From: Virgibacillus proomii | Lineage (GTDB): Bacteria; Bacillota; Bacilli; Bacillales; Amphibacillaceae | Reading direction: 5' to 3' | Length of the DNA stretch: 64,000 nt | Assembly (NCBI RefSeq): GCF_018916875.1 | Contig: NZ_JAHLNO010000017.1 | Coordinates: forward strand, 44,300-108,299 | In this document: positions 25,013-33,913 of the stretch, one piece after another | How the letters are laid out: the number at the start of each line of letters is the position of its first letter | How positions within the stretch are numbered: position 1 is the first letter of the stretch | The notes under the pieces: model-generated | Seen by the model: the letters and a program-made list of their open reading frames with translations, nothing else | What the model was told of the DNA's origin: nothing | The model's database searches: none | Program-made: the position numbers and the translations under genes

Positions 25013-25170
25013 CAATTAGAGAAAAACATGTTAAACTTCTAACAAAGAAAGTTTCAATTTATTTTATCATACTTTAGCTTTTCTCGACGATCAGAAATTG
25101 GTATGATATATAAAGAAATACTTATTATAAAAGTATCAAATGATTGGTTTGTTTAGAGGGGGTGCAGTTT

Positions 25171-25254
25171 ATGTGGGAGATAGCATTTGGGGTACTTTGT
25201 TTTGGGATTATTTTGTTAAATATTGGCTATTGTATTTTTGATAGAGAAAAATAG
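25171..25254 (+). CDS. 27-residue membrane peptide
   Basis: ATG 25171 is preceded by AGAGGGGGTGCAGTTT and encodes one hydrophobic helix with a charged tail: WEIAFGVLCFGIILLNIGYC, then IFDREK. It has two cysteines, and the inside-positive tail suggests N-out or N-in insertion that cannot be resolved. An unusually long perfect hairpin follows 8 bp later. I do not recognise the family. The strong ribosome site and neighbouring hairpin argue that it is expressed. Confidence 0.5.
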   Translation: MWEIAFGVLCFGIILLNIGYCIFDREK

Positions 25255-25262
25255 ACGAGTAA

Positions 25263-25301
25263 ATCCAAACAAGGTCAGACTTTGTCTGACCTTGTTTGGA
25301 T
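25263..25301 (+). terminator. Perfect 18-bp hairpin with 3-nt loop
   Basis: Arms 25263-25280 and 25284-25301 are exactly complementary (core AAGGTCAGAC/GTCTGACCTT) with loop TTT. It follows the 27-residue peptide gene and precedes the convergent lepB end. A T run is lacking on the plus strand, so termination is likely but not typical. Confidence 0.6.
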
Positions 25302-25356
25302 TCCCGTAGTTTCGGATATGTTCATGCAAGGTGTAAAGTGAGGAATGAAATTTACT

Positions 25357-25881
25357 TTATCTAGTCAGTGTCCATTGGTCGAATGGAAAAATAACAAATT
25401 CCGAACGTCCAATAATTTCATTTTCTTCAATAAATCCCAGTCCATTACGGCTGTCTTTGCTAATTGCACGATTATCTCCCATTACAAAATAGCTTCCTTC
25501 TGGTATTTTTTGCGGGCCAAAATTACCTGTTTGTCGTTGGGCATCCTCATCGAGAAATGTTTGTTCATATTGCTCCCCATTTATATATAAATTACCACTA
25601 TTGATCTCAATGGTTTCTCCGGGTAGTCCAATTACTCGTTTCACATAATTTTTATATGGCTTTTCAATAATAACAATGTCTCCGCGCTCTGGCTCATCAA
25701 TGATATAAATGATCTTATTAAAGATAACCCTTTCTCCGTTTTGAAGCGTAGGATCCATACTTTCACCTTCAACTATGGAAGTTGCAAAGATGAACGTCTT
25801 TAAAAAGAAAGCAATCAAGATAGCAATAATTAATGCTTTTACCCATTCCAACCATTCATTTTTCTTTTTTGATTCTGACAC
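25357..25881 (-). CDS. Signal peptidase I
   Basis: This 174-residue type I signal peptidase of the SipS/SipT class has one N-terminal membrane helix (ALIIAILIAFFLKTFIF), the Ser nucleophile in GESMDPTL, the Lys general base in YVKRVIGLPGE, and the box E segment VMGDNRAISKDSR. It cleaves signal peptides of secreted proteins on the outer membrane face. I prefer GTG 25881 (8 nt after AAAGGA). ATG 25890 overlaps that Shine-Dalgarno sequence. It is monocistronic. Confidence 0.92.
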   Translation of the reverse strand: MSESKKKNEWLEWVKALIIAILIAFFLKTFIFATSIVEGESMDPTLQNGERVIFNKIIYIIDEPERGDIVIIEKPYKNYVKRVIGLPGETIEINSGNLYINGEQYEQTFLDEDAQRQTGNFGPQKIPEGSYFVMGDNRAISKDSRNGLGFIEENEIIGRSEFVIFPFDQWTLTR

Positions 25882-26277
25882 CGAAGACATCCTTTCCAAA
25901 TAACATTTCATTATTATAGTAGCACACAGCAAGAAACTAATCGAGCCTTAAAACCTATAGGAACGCAAGTGGCCAATAATAAAAAAGCTTGTCAGTTTCT
26001 GTCACGCTGTGCTACATTAATCTAAAGTAACAGTATTTTGTTTGTTTTATACTACACAGAATTGTCAGTCCCTGTACCATTGTAGCTACAAACAATATTG
26101 TAATGTAGTTGATTGCATATGAAAAAGTGATCATGTCCAGCAATTCTGGACGTATGGTTTCGATATGGGCTAATGGCACTAATCGAATTCATAATTATTT
26201 ATACCTATATACCTGTAATAATTTGCGTAAGGGGACTCCAGCCCAACCATGCATAAGGAGGTATACTTTCAATTAAA
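25882..26277. other. 396-bp gap with a small hairpin
   Basis: It holds the lepB promoter region and a perfect hairpin GTCCAG-CAATT-CTGGAC (26135-26151) upstream of the Spo0E-like gene. No gene is seen. Confidence 0.4.
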
Positions 26278-26448
26278 ATGACTACAACAGACAATCTTCT
26301 AAAACGTATTGAATTTCTACGCAATAAAATGACGATGGTCGCTTTGGAAAAAGGATTTACAAATTTAGAGTCCATTAAAATTAGTCAAGAATTGGACAGA
26401 CTTTTAAATTTATATGAAAATATAAAGCAGCATGAAACAAAGAAATGA
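26278..26448 (+). CDS. Spo0E-like aspartyl-phosphate phosphatase
   Basis: This 56-residue two-helix protein has the Spo0E/YisI/YnzD signature SQELDRLLNLY (about residues 37-47), including the catalytic aspartate. These proteins dephosphorylate Spo0A~P and delay sporulation. The ATG at 26278 lies 16 nt from the obvious AAGGAGG, wider than normal. An ATT codon two codons upstream is better spaced, so a non-canonical start cannot be excluded. It is convergent with patA. Confidence 0.85.
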   Translation: MTTTDNLLKRIEFLRNKMTMVALEKGFTNLESIKISQELDRLLNLYENIKQHETKK

Positions 26449-26472
26449 AATTTTTAATGCTGTTTGTTTCAT

Positions 26473-27636
26473 TTAGTTTAGTAAATGATTTTGTAAATAT
26501 TCTTCTAAGCGATCAAGACCCAATGCTAATGTGGCTTGATCATAAGCGTAGGATAATCGCATATATCCTTCTCCCAAACTTGAAAAACTATCTCCTGGTA
26601 CTAATGCAACCCTGTTTTTTCGAACGAGATCCAATCCGAGTTGGAATGAAGTCTGTTCTTTTAAAGGAAAGCGAGGGAACATATAAAAGGCTCCTTCGGG
26701 TTTGAGACAAGCTAGCCCCATTGCTTGTAACCGTTGAAGGACAAAATCTCTACGCTTCTGATAAGCTTCTCGCATTAACTTTGTATCTTCTAGGCCGTTT
26801 GTTAGTGCTTCTAAAGCAGCATATTGGCTAATTGATGTTGCACAGGATACATTATATTGATGTACTTTAAGCATTTGTTTAGATAGCCATTGAGGGGCTA
26901 AAGCATAGCCAATTCGAAAACCAGTCATGGAATGAGATTTTGATACACCATTAATAACAATAGTTTTGTCCTTCATATCAGGAAAGCTAGCGATAGAAGT
27001 GTGAGCTTGTTCATATACAAGCTGGCTATAAATTTCATCAGCTAATATAAAGATAGATTTACCTTTTAATACATCAACTAGTGTGGCTAATTCCTCTTTG
27101 GTAAATGACATTCCGGTTGGATTAGATGGATATGGAAGCACCAGACACTTTGTTTTGGGTGTAATATATTGGAGAAGTGTCTCCTTTGTCAGCTTTAAAT
27201 TTGTTTTGGTCGTATCTATATGTACAGGTTTAGCTCCTGCTAACCGTATTAATGGTTCATATCCCGGGTAGATTGGAGCGGGGAGTAACACTTCATCACC
27301 AGGATTTAATATAGTGCGAAACGTTATATCAATAGCCTGTGAAGCACCTGTAGTTACGATTACTTCGTTTTCTGGATGATAAGATACATGATAGCTTTTT
27401 TCATAGAAGCGAGAAATAGCTTTTCGTAAGTTGAGTAGACCGGCATTATGCGTATAGGTTGTTTTATTGTCATAGATTGCTTGAACAGCTGCCTCTTTTA
27501 TATGTTCAGGAGTATGAAAGTCTGGTTGTCCAATTGTTAAAGACACAACGTCCTCTTCATCAGCCACCAAATTAAAAAATTTACGAATCCCAGAAATTTC
27601 AACTGATAATATATGTTTATTCAATAAGTGTTGCAT
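26473..27636 (-). CDS. patA: N-acetyl-LL-diaminopimelate aminotransferase (class I/II PLP enzyme)
   Basis: This 387-residue PLP-dependent aminotransferase has the fold-type I features TTGASQAIDITFR, PSNPTG, ILADEIYSQLVYE, the PLP lysine in NGVSKSHSMTGFRIGY, and a C-terminal MRLSYA. Synteny with B. subtilis patA and the presence of dapH and dapL 8 kb away support the N-acetyl-diaminopimelate branch of lysine and cell-wall synthesis. ATG 27636 was chosen because TTGGAGG lies 6 nt upstream. The open frame extends further but through promoter sequence. Confidence 0.87.
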   Translation of the reverse strand: MQHLLNKHILSVEISGIRKFFNLVADEEDVVSLTIGQPDFHTPEHIKEAAVQAIYDNKTTYTHNAGLLNLRKAISRFYEKSYHVSYHPENEVIVTTGASQAIDITFRTILNPGDEVLLPAPIYPGYEPLIRLAGAKPVHIDTTKTNLKLTKETLLQYITPKTKCLVLPYPSNPTGMSFTKEELATLVDVLKGKSIFILADEIYSQLVYEQAHTSIASFPDMKDKTIVINGVSKSHSMTGFRIGYALAPQWLSKQMLKVHQYNVSCATSISQYAALEALTNGLEDTKLMREAYQKRRDFVLQRLQAMGLACLKPEGAFYMFPRFPLKEQTSFQLGLDLVRKNRVALVPGDSFSSLGEGYMRLSYAYDQATLALGLDRLEEYLQNHLLN

Positions 27637-27752
27637 AAAATGACCTCCAATTATTAATTGATAAAATTGTTGAAAAATATTTAAAAATTCGTGATATATC
27701 ATATACAAATATACGGTATACTTAAGATACAAGTATAAAAGGAGTGTATCAT

Positions 27753-27923
27753 ATGCGGCCTAAAACGTTAAGTTTTGAGCAACTAGTAAAGCAAAATAAA
27801 CAAGAATTGCTAGAAGATGGAAACAGTATTTCAAGAATTGAAAGAAAATTGGAAAATAGGAAAATGGGACTTGTAAAAAGAAACAGGCAAAAAAAGAAGT
27901 CGACATCTAATAATGAAAGTTAA
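27753..27923 (+). CDS. FbpB-like small basic protein
   Basis: This 56-residue, lysine/arginine-rich protein carries the FbpB pattern SFEQLVKQNKQELLEDGNSI and RIERKLENR. In B. subtilis FbpB is Fur-regulated and helps the FsrA small RNA in the iron-sparing response. AAAAGGAG precedes the ATG. It is divergent from patA across a 116-bp region. I could not find a convincing Fur box there, only an AT-rich TGATATATCATATAC sequence. Confidence 0.75.
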   Translation: MRPKTLSFEQLVKQNKQELLEDGNSISRIERKLENRKMGLVKRNRQKKKSTSNNES

Positions 27924-28002
27924 GTTCAATCATGTAGTGATGATTGTACATGACAACAGTAAGGGTAGTATGTCCTTGACATCATCTGAAAATTTGGACA
28001 GG

Positions 28003-28040
28003 AACAACAGGAGTGTAAAAAAATTGGGACTCCTGTTGTT
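28003..28040 (+). terminator. Hairpin after the fbpB-like gene
   Basis: A 12-bp perfect stem AACAACAGGAGT/ACTCCTGTTGTT is followed by TTGCGTT. The weak T run makes it a probable rather than certain terminator. Confidence 0.55.
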
Positions 28041-28120
28041 TGCGTTAGTCGGAATCATTTCGGTAAGTAACCCGATGCTGTTGAGTGCAATAAATTAATT
28101 GAAACAAACTATAGCATTTT

Positions 28121-29020
28121 TTAAGCAGATTGCTGTATATGAACCTTGTTCGAAGAGGAGCGTTGAATAAATAAAACAGCAGCTAAAATACAGGACATAC
28201 CAATAAATTGCAGTATAGTAAAGTTCTCTTGAAACAGGAAAATACCAATCAATGTGGCGACAACCGGCTCAATGGTTGTTAGAATCGATGCCTTAGATGC
28301 TTCTGTTTGATTTAAGCCATATGTATAAATAATATAAGCGAAAGCAGTTGGTAAAAATCCAAGTCCAAGGGCATAAAATAATACAAAAGGATTAATTAGT
28401 AGCGCTCCTTTTTCTGCATACGGGAAAAATGGAGACAAAGCAATTGCTGCCGTAATAAAAGTAAATGTTGTAATGCTAAGTGTTGAATACGTTTCTAATG
28501 CGAGTTTACTAAAAATACTATAGAGAGAGTAACCTAAGCCTGCCCCTAAACCAAATAATATTGCTTTTGCAGAGACAAAACCGATATTTAACGGGAAGAT
28601 CCCGACAACTAAGCATATACCAACAAACGTTAGTAACAGTGAAATAAGTTTACTTTTTGTCAATGGCTCCTTAAATAAAAGAAAAGAAAGAATCGTTACA
28701 AATGCCGGAGCAGTATATAATAATGCAGTAGCTACTGGAATAGTACTAAGCTGCATGGCAGTAAATAAACAGAAATTAAAAAAAATAATACTAAAAATGC
28801 CTGTTCCGATAAAGTAACGGATATCTTTAAACGCATGAAGCTTTATTTCTTGCCGAGCAAAAATAACTAAATAAGCCAGCAATAAAAAAGCAGCCGTCCA
28901 TGCTCGTAAAATAACGACTTCCATTGGTGTAAAACCAAATTCATAGAGGTGTCTTACATACCAACTGATCGTTCCCCAGAATGAAGCTCCTAGTATTATA
29001 AATAGATATGCTTTCTTCAA
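28121..29020 (-). CDS. EamA-family (drug/metabolite) permease
   Basis: This 299-residue protein has ten membrane helices in two EamA repeats: the first from KAYLFIILGASFWGTISWYV, the second from FGLGAGLGYSLYSIFSKLAL, with the typical PVVATLIGIFLFQENFTILQ near the end. Family members export or import small metabolites; the substrate is unknown. TTG 29020 was chosen because AAAGGGGGG lies 7 nt upstream. It has no operon partner. Confidence 0.82.
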   Translation of the reverse strand: MKKAYLFIILGASFWGTISWYVRHLYEFGFTPMEVVILRAWTAAFLLLAYLVIFARQEIKLHAFKDIRYFIGTGIFSIIFFNFCLFTAMQLSTIPVATALLYTAPAFVTILSFLLFKEPLTKSKLISLLLTFVGICLVVGIFPLNIGFVSAKAILFGLGAGLGYSLYSIFSKLALETYSTLSITTFTFITAAIALSPFFPYAEKGALLINPFVLFYALGLGFLPTAFAYIIYTYGLNQTEASKASILTTIEPVVATLIGIFLFQENFTILQFIGMSCILAAVLFIQRSSSNKVHIQQSA

Positions 29021-29186
29021 TAAGTGTCCCCCCTTTCTCATTTATACTACTCCGTTCTCTTTAACTTTCTGGCATATCCGTACCTTCATAGGGATTTCTA
29101 GTATTTACTTAGATTTCCTAATGAACATCAGATTAAAAAATTTTTGTTGATTAGGAAATTATATCCGTTTTGCATGGTGAATATTT

Positions 29187-29922
29187 TTTGAAAATAGCTT
29201 CGTCGTCCTGTTTGTGCTTATGCTGTACCAAACTTCGATCTCTTTCCTATAATAAATCCAACATCAGCTCGAATTTAAAGGAATGCCAACTAAAACGGGT
29301 ATGCCGCTTAGGCGTCGGCATACCCCTGTTTTAGAGGTATATTTTCTTTATCCTTCATGATCCCTCATGAAAGGTGCCGTAAGACTTTCCATTCAAAGAG
29401 GAAACGGCACATAAATGTCCGATTCGTTCGGGTTGACAGGACAAGAAAAGCTACTTGAATAGACACCGCACATAGAAAAAGCGTCCTTCTTTTTCAAGGA
29501 CAAGAAAAGCTACTTGAATAGACACCGCACGTAGAAAAAGCGTCCTTCTTTTTCAAGGACAAGAAAAGCTACTTGAATAGACACCGCACATAGAAAAAGC
29601 GTCCTTCTTTTTCAAGGACAAGAAAAGCTACTTGAATAGACACCGCACGCAGAAAAAGCGTCCTTCTTTTTCAAGGACAAGAAAAGCTACTTGAATAGAC
29701 ACCACACGCAGAAAAAGCAATTTTCTTTTTCAAGTACAGAGAAGCTTCGACAGCCATACATCGCGGTTTTTCAAGGACAAGAAAAGCTTCGGCAGCGGAT
29801 GCTACCACACGCAGAAAAAGTGTTCTTCTTTTTCAAGGAGAAAAGAGCTCCTTGAATGAAGGATCACTATCAGAATTATCTGCCGTTGATACGACGTAAC
29901 CGAGCGTTTCTAGCTTTGGTTC
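29187..29922 (+). repeat. Composite D-A-C-E repeat element of about 735 bp
   Basis: D module (29187-29345, ending GCGTCGGCATACCCCTG and TTTTAGAGG), then the A left part (GGTGCCGTAAG with ACGGCACATAAATGTCC), GTTCGGGTTGACAGGACAAG, the 59-nt tandem array, then GCTCCTTGAATGAAGG and the E segment ending GCGTTTCTAGCTTTGG. Module order equals the 21.8-22.5 kb copy in reverse. Confidence 0.8.
29442..29735. repeat. Tandem array: 59-nt unit, five copies
   Basis: The anchor AGACACCGCA recurs at 29461, 29520, 29579, 29638 and (as AGACACCACA) 29697, a strict 59-nt period. Units share AAGGACAAGAAAAGCTACTT and AGAAAAAGCGTCCTTC. A degraded unit and the closing segment follow to about 29830. The period is not a multiple of three. 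Confidence 0.93.
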
Positions 29923-30053
29923 TTTTTCTCTATTGGAGAGGATGAAGAATACAGTGAAAGAAACTTTATTAGCGTGAGCTACGTATATTTAAGGGATAAA
30001 ATGGTAAAAATAGTATGAAGCTAAAATGATAAGATCGGGCACGATGGGAGGTA

Positions 30054-30386
30054 TTGAAATTGATGACATGGTGGATTGGAATTATAAGTCTACGGGAAAT
30101 GGATCAAAAGTATTGGTATTTATTATTTTTGATCTTTGGAATAAGTGTAATATATAGTATGGTTCGTTCATTTATTCGTTGGATTGTGCAACGACGTTCA
30201 TTTATGCTCTTATCTTATTTATTCATTAGCTTTTTTATTTTTACCATTTATTTCGGGCTAAGTTTATTAAATGGCGGACTAAACCAAGGATTCTTTTATT
30301 CATTTCCTCTAATCATGCAATCATTAGCTTTTTTTGGTTGTCTATTGATTATTGGAGCAACAATAAGACGTTGGTTAAATAAATAA
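30054..30386 (+). CDS. Small multi-pass membrane protein, unknown
   Basis: This 110-residue protein has three hydrophobic helices (WYLLFLIFGISVIYSMVRSF, SFMLLSYLFISFFIFTIYFG, FPLIMQSLAFFGCLLIIGAT) and a basic end RRWLNK. GGGAGG precedes a cluster of possible starts. TTG 30054 gives the longest frame, while TTG 30060 and ATG 30063 are also acceptable. It follows a long repeat element and is convergent with ykyB. I do not recognise the family. Confidence 0.6.
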   Translation: MKLMTWWIGIISLREMDQKYWYLLFLIFGISVIYSMVRSFIRWIVQRRSFMLLSYLFISFFIFTIYFGLSLLNGGLNQGFFYSFPLIMQSLAFFGCLLIIGATIRRWLNK

Positions 30387-30587
30387 TAAGCATAATATCC
30401 TTTAGTAATTAGCTTAGTAAAGTTTATACCGTTTAGTTGGTAATGTAAAAGTACAACTAGAGAAGCAGCTACTAATTCAAGATATAATATAAGGAGAATG
30501 GGATAAAAGAAATGGCAATTTCTCTCCGACTTCAACTTACTTAGTAGTACGGAACTTGTTTTTCAAAGATCTCCTTGAAAGTGTTTT

Positions 30588-31061
30588 TTAACTTCGATGC
30601 GATTTGGTAGGCGGCCATTCCATTTTACCAAGCGAAGATGGTGTAAAGTAAGTAGACGTACTCCTTTTCCAATGGTTTTTAGGTGTTGGCTTTTTCCCTC
30701 TCCATTTCATGTACTGATAGATCACTTTTTTTGCACTGGATAAGGACATTTTAGCTTGCGGGTTCCGGTAACTCTCATCTAATTCTCCTAAATGTTGTAA
30801 ATTATTAAAGTCTTCTTTAGTTGGCGGTATATGAAAATAATAATCGGCAACTCGTACGAGTAAAGTAGAGTATTGATTACTAAATTTTGGTTGTTTGGAA
30901 AAATGAAGTCCTACCTTTGTGGCATGTTTTTCTTTGAGAAGTCTATTAATGGCTTCTTTTTTTATAAAGTATAAATGTTTTGGGTCAGGAGCAGTTTTAG
31001 CGTGGCGATTTATTGTATAAAGTGCTTTTGCAATTTCATCTAAGTTATCTTGTTCAGTCAT
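30588..31061 (-). CDS. ykyB: YkyB family protein
   Basis: This 157-residue soluble protein is assigned by length, by its KALYTINRHAKTAPDPKHLY opening and KVGLHFSKQPKFSNQYSTLL segment, and by position between patA and ykuE as in B. subtilis. GGAGGAGCAAATACG precedes the ATG. The C-terminal part is basic (KKPTPKNHWKRSTSTYFTPS). Function is unknown. Confidence 0.8.
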   Translation of the reverse strand: MTEQDNLDEIAKALYTINRHAKTAPDPKHLYFIKKEAINRLLKEKHATKVGLHFSKQPKFSNQYSTLLVRVADYYFHIPPTKEDFNNLQHLGELDESYRNPQAKMSLSSAKKVIYQYMKWRGKKPTPKNHWKRSTSTYFTPSSLGKMEWPPTKSHRS

Positions 31062-31251
31062 CGTATTTGCTCCTCCGTAAAAATGTAATTATGCTTGTAT
31101 ACATCCTATCGTAAAGCAGTTTGGCTTGCAAGGGATATTAAAAAGTAATCAGAAATAATTGATTTTAAGCTTGTTTCATAAAATGTAACTTGAAAAATAA
31201 AAAGGTATAATTGATTAAGTTAGCTTAAGGTGAACCGAAGTTATTTTTATT

Positions 31252-32106
31252 TTATGAAAGTGACTTTAATGAATATTCATGTATTTCAGGTTTACAAAGA
31301 AAGCGAAATGGAGCTCGGGTTGTGCCAATACCGCTATTCACAAATAACAGGAATTTATCATTATTTAAGCTATATTTTCCTTGTACATACTTTTCAGCAT
31401 AGGCAGGGCTATATAAATGTCCAATCAACGGAAATCTAATTTGTCCTCCATGGCTGTGCCCGGATAATTGTACATCAATAGGGTATTTTTTGGCGATATC
31501 TGCAAAGTCTGGCTCATGTGCTAAGAGGATAGTAAAGAGATTAGGATTCGCATTGACTAATGTAGCATCTAAGTCTGGTTTTCCTAACATAACATCATCG
31601 ATTCCTGCTATTACTATTTCTTCATTCGCAATTTCAATGGTAGTATGGTTGTTTTGTAATAATTGAAAACCGGCTTTATTCATTGCATCATTAACAACCT
31701 CTGTACCGTAACCACCGTGATCATGGTTTCCATATATCCAAAATTTTCCGTGATAAGCGCTAAGCTGTTTTAATATATTGATAATCTTTGAATCCCAATG
31801 GAAATTTTGTGGTTCATCGACAAGGTCACCTGTAAATACAATTAAATCAGGGTCCAATCCATTTATTTTTTGAACTAATTCTTTTAACTGTTGCAGTGAA
31901 TAGTGAAATCCGACATGCGTATCGGAAAACTGCACGATTTTAAAGTTATTAAACGATTTTGCAATTTTTTTCGATGCAATTGTATTTTTATTAATATGAA
32001 GTAGAATTGGTTCTATATCTCTAGCATAATAATAGGTTCCACTACTTAACCCTAATAAAGCAAGCAAGCTACCAACCGCTTTTTTTAGAAATGTTCTTCT
32101 GTTCAT
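31252..32106 (-). CDS. ykuE: YkuE-like metallophosphoesterase with twin-arginine signal
   Basis: This 284-residue calcineurin-like phosphoesterase has the metal motifs SDTHVG, FTGDLVD, YGNHDHGG and SGHSHGGQ. The N-terminus NRRTFLKKAVGSLLALLG is a twin-arginine signal. B. subtilis YkuE is exported by TatAyCy and binds the cell wall. ATG 32106 was chosen with GAAAGGTTTG upstream. Synteny with ykyB supports the name. It probably acts on the outer membrane face, and its substrate is not known. Confidence 0.88.
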   Translation of the reverse strand: MNRRTFLKKAVGSLLALLGLSSGTYYYARDIEPILLHINKNTIASKKIAKSFNNFKIVQFSDTHVGFHYSLQQLKELVQKINGLDPDLIVFTGDLVDEPQNFHWDSKIINILKQLSAYHGKFWIYGNHDHGGYGTEVVNDAMNKAGFQLLQNNHTTIEIANEEIVIAGIDDVMLGKPDLDATLVNANPNLFTILLAHEPDFADIAKKYPIDVQLSGHSHGGQIRFPLIGHLYSPAYAEKYVQGKYSLNNDKFLLFVNSGIGTTRAPFRFLCKPEIHEYSLKSLS

Positions 32107-32367
32107 GGCTGACAAACCTTTCTCAACAATCAATTAGAATCAAATTATAACATGAATATAGAAAAATAGAATCCCTACTTGTAACTGTCATCATCTGAGA
32201 ATGATAGAGAGGATTGAATGCTTCGTTCGTTAGATACACTATAGTATAAAGTATAGAAACTGAACTTAAGAAATAGAAGCCCAAACAAGTTGGAGTTGCT
32301 CAAAAGAGAAGGATATCTTCTAGTTATAGTGGTTAGTGGAATGGTTTAAATTTTAAAAATGACAATT

Positions 32368-32396
32368 AGAAAAACTTGGCTTGTCGCCAAGTCTTT
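32368..32396 (-). repeat. Family B 3' end fragment (terminator part)
   Basis: The minus strand reads AAAGACTTGGCGACAAGCCA followed by AGTTTTTCT, identical to the terminator end of complete B copies at 34.7 and 49.1 kb. Only this end is present. It lies beyond the czcD terminator, between czcD and ykuE. Confidence 0.7.
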
Positions 32397-32411
32397 GTTT
32401 TCATATAGTAT

Positions 32412-32449
32412 AAAAAAGAAAGTGACGAACATGAGAGTTGCCACTTTCT
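32412..32449 (-). terminator. Terminator of czrA-czcD
   Basis: Minus strand AGAAAGTG/CACTTTCT stem is followed by TTTTT, beginning 13 bp past the czcD stop. Confidence 0.85.
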
Positions 32450-32461
32450 GAGTTAACTTAA

Positions 32462-33397
32462 TTATGAAGGAGAACAGTCATTACAGTCGTTTTTGATATG
32501 CAAATTTATCCCTTCTATTTGTAATGTACTGTGTGAGATACTGAAATGTTTTTTTAACAGTTTATTTGCTTGAATAAGGATTTTATCTCGATCTACAGTA
32601 TTATCTACAACTAAATGACAGCTTAGAGCTGGAAATTCAGAAGTGATTGACCAAATATGAAAATCGTGAACATCATCAATTCCTGGTAGCTCCATTAATT
32701 TACTTTTTACTTCTTCAACGTTAATATTAGTAGGTTTTCCTTCCATTAAAATATGAATGGAATCTTTTGTTACCCTAATACCAGAAATCACAATGAGGAT
32801 CGCAACGATAACACTTGCGATTGGATCGGCGATATCCCAGCCGAATAGCAAGATGAGGATACCTGCAACAATGGCGCCTATTGAGCCTAAAAGGTCACCA
32901 AGGACGTGTAAAAGAGCACTGCGAATATTTAAGTTTTCCTGTGAATCGCCACGCATTAGCATCCATGCGACAACAATATTCACAACTAAGCCGATGAAGG
33001 CGATAATCATCATACTTGCACTTACATTTGGCGGCTCAATAAACCGTTGAAATGCTTCATAAAATATATAAAGTGAAATTATAATTAATGTCAAGCCATT
33101 TATGAAGGCAGCAATGATTTCAACTCGACGGTAACCGTAAGTTTTAGAATATGTTGCTTGACGTTCACCGATTTTGAATGCCAGAAGACTTAAGCCAAGA
33201 GCTGCTGCATCGCTGAGCATATGTCCGGCATCTGAAATGAGTGCGAGACTGTTTGTTAAAAAGCCACCGACAGCTTCAACAACCATAAAAAAGGTAATTA
33301 ATAAAAAGCTAAAAAACAGTACTTTTTTATTGCTAGTAGTGTGGTGACCATGATCGTGGCCATGACTATGATTGTGTTGATGGTTATCATGTGACAT
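32462..33397 (-). CDS. czcD: CDF-family zinc/cobalt/cadmium efflux transporter
   Basis: This 311-residue cation diffusion facilitator has a His-rich N-terminus (HDNHQHNHSHGHDHGHH), six membrane helices, the metal-site motifs SDAGHMLSDAAAL (helix 2) and HVLGDLLGS (helix 5), and a C-terminal ferredoxin-like domain with IDDVHDFHIWSI. It exchanges Zn(II) for protons at the cell membrane. The gene is 12 bp downstream of czrA, so it is regulated by metal release of that repressor. Confidence 0.92.
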   Translation of the reverse strand: MSHDNHQHNHSHGHDHGHHTTSNKKVLFFSFLLITFFMVVEAVGGFLTNSLALISDAGHMLSDAAALGLSLLAFKIGERQATYSKTYGYRRVEIIAAFINGLTLIIISLYIFYEAFQRFIEPPNVSASMMIIAFIGLVVNIVVAWMLMRGDSQENLNIRSALLHVLGDLLGSIGAIVAGILILLFGWDIADPIASVIVAILIVISGIRVTKDSIHILMEGKPTNINVEEVKSKLMELPGIDDVHDFHIWSITSEFPALSCHLVVDNTVDRDKILIQANKLLKKHFSISHSTLQIEGINLHIKNDCNDCSPS

Positions 33398-33409
33398 AAT
33401 TTCCCCCCC

Positions 33410-33712
33410 CTATTTTGTATGTTCACTATGCTCAATCGTCTGTTTCAATAAATTCATAACATGATCATCGTCTAGTGAATAGTAGTAAGTCGTTTTTTCA
33501 CGGCGATTCTTTACTAACCGCAATTGTTTTAAATACTTTAATTGATGAGAAATAGTAGATTGATGCATGCTTAATTTTTGAGCGATTTCAGTTACAGAGT
33601 ATTCTTTATGAGAAAGCAAATGTAAGATTTTGATTCGGGTCGGGTCAGATAAAGCCTTAAAGGTTTGTGATACATGTTCAATTAACTGTTCATCAATTGG
33701 TTGGTAATCCAT
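33410..33712 (-). CDS. czrA: CzrA-type ArsR/SmtB zinc-sensing repressor
   Basis: This 100-residue winged-helix protein has the ArsR core FKALSDPTRIKILHLLS, the recognition helix SMHQSTISHQLKYLK, and an alpha-5 metal site of D-x-H...H-x-x-H form (DDDHVMNLLKQTIEHSEH). That is the Zn(II)/Co(II) site of CzrA/SmtB. The alpha-3 cysteine box of cadmium/arsenic sensors is missing. It is the first gene of the czrA-czcD operon with a palindromic operator just upstream. Confidence 0.92.
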   Translation of the reverse strand: MDYQPIDEQLIEHVSQTFKALSDPTRIKILHLLSHKEYSVTEIAQKLSMHQSTISHQLKYLKQLRLVKNRREKTTYYYSLDDDHVMNLLKQTIEHSEHTK

Positions 33713-33730
33713 AATCGTCTCTCCTATACT

Positions 33731-33750
33731 ATATGATCATATGTTCATAT
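33731..33750 (-). promoter_or_regulatory. CzrA operator
   Basis: ATATGATCATATGTTCATAT is a near-perfect 20-nt inverted repeat of the AnnTGAAnnnnnnnTTCAnnT-like ArsR/SmtB class, 19 bp before the czrA ATG. Confidence 0.75.
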
Positions 33751-33913
33751 TATAACTTAAAATATAATCAATTTCAAGGAATGAATAGGTTTCGTTTTTC
33801 TTATTTCCTTACTGTGGTAAAATAAAATTAGTCTGTTCTCCGTCTAAAGTTTGCTTATATTACAGAGAAAGTAAAAAGCAAACCTCCTGCATGAAGAAAA
33901 AGGGGTGGTATGA

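Noticed and set aside
27660..27752. Fur box before the fbpB-like gene
   Set aside because: TGATATATCATATAC is only a loose match to the 7-1-7 consensus, so I do not report an operator.
27913..28098. 61-residue frame ending in a hydrophobic segment after the fbpB-like gene
   Set aside because: It overlaps the end of the fbpB-like gene, has no ribosome site and spans a terminator-like hairpin. A real small membrane protein is not excluded but is poorly supported.
29442..29735. Possible CRISPR array
   Set aside because: Units are repeated in full with no variable spacers, and no cas genes are present. The arrays are ordinary tandem repeats.
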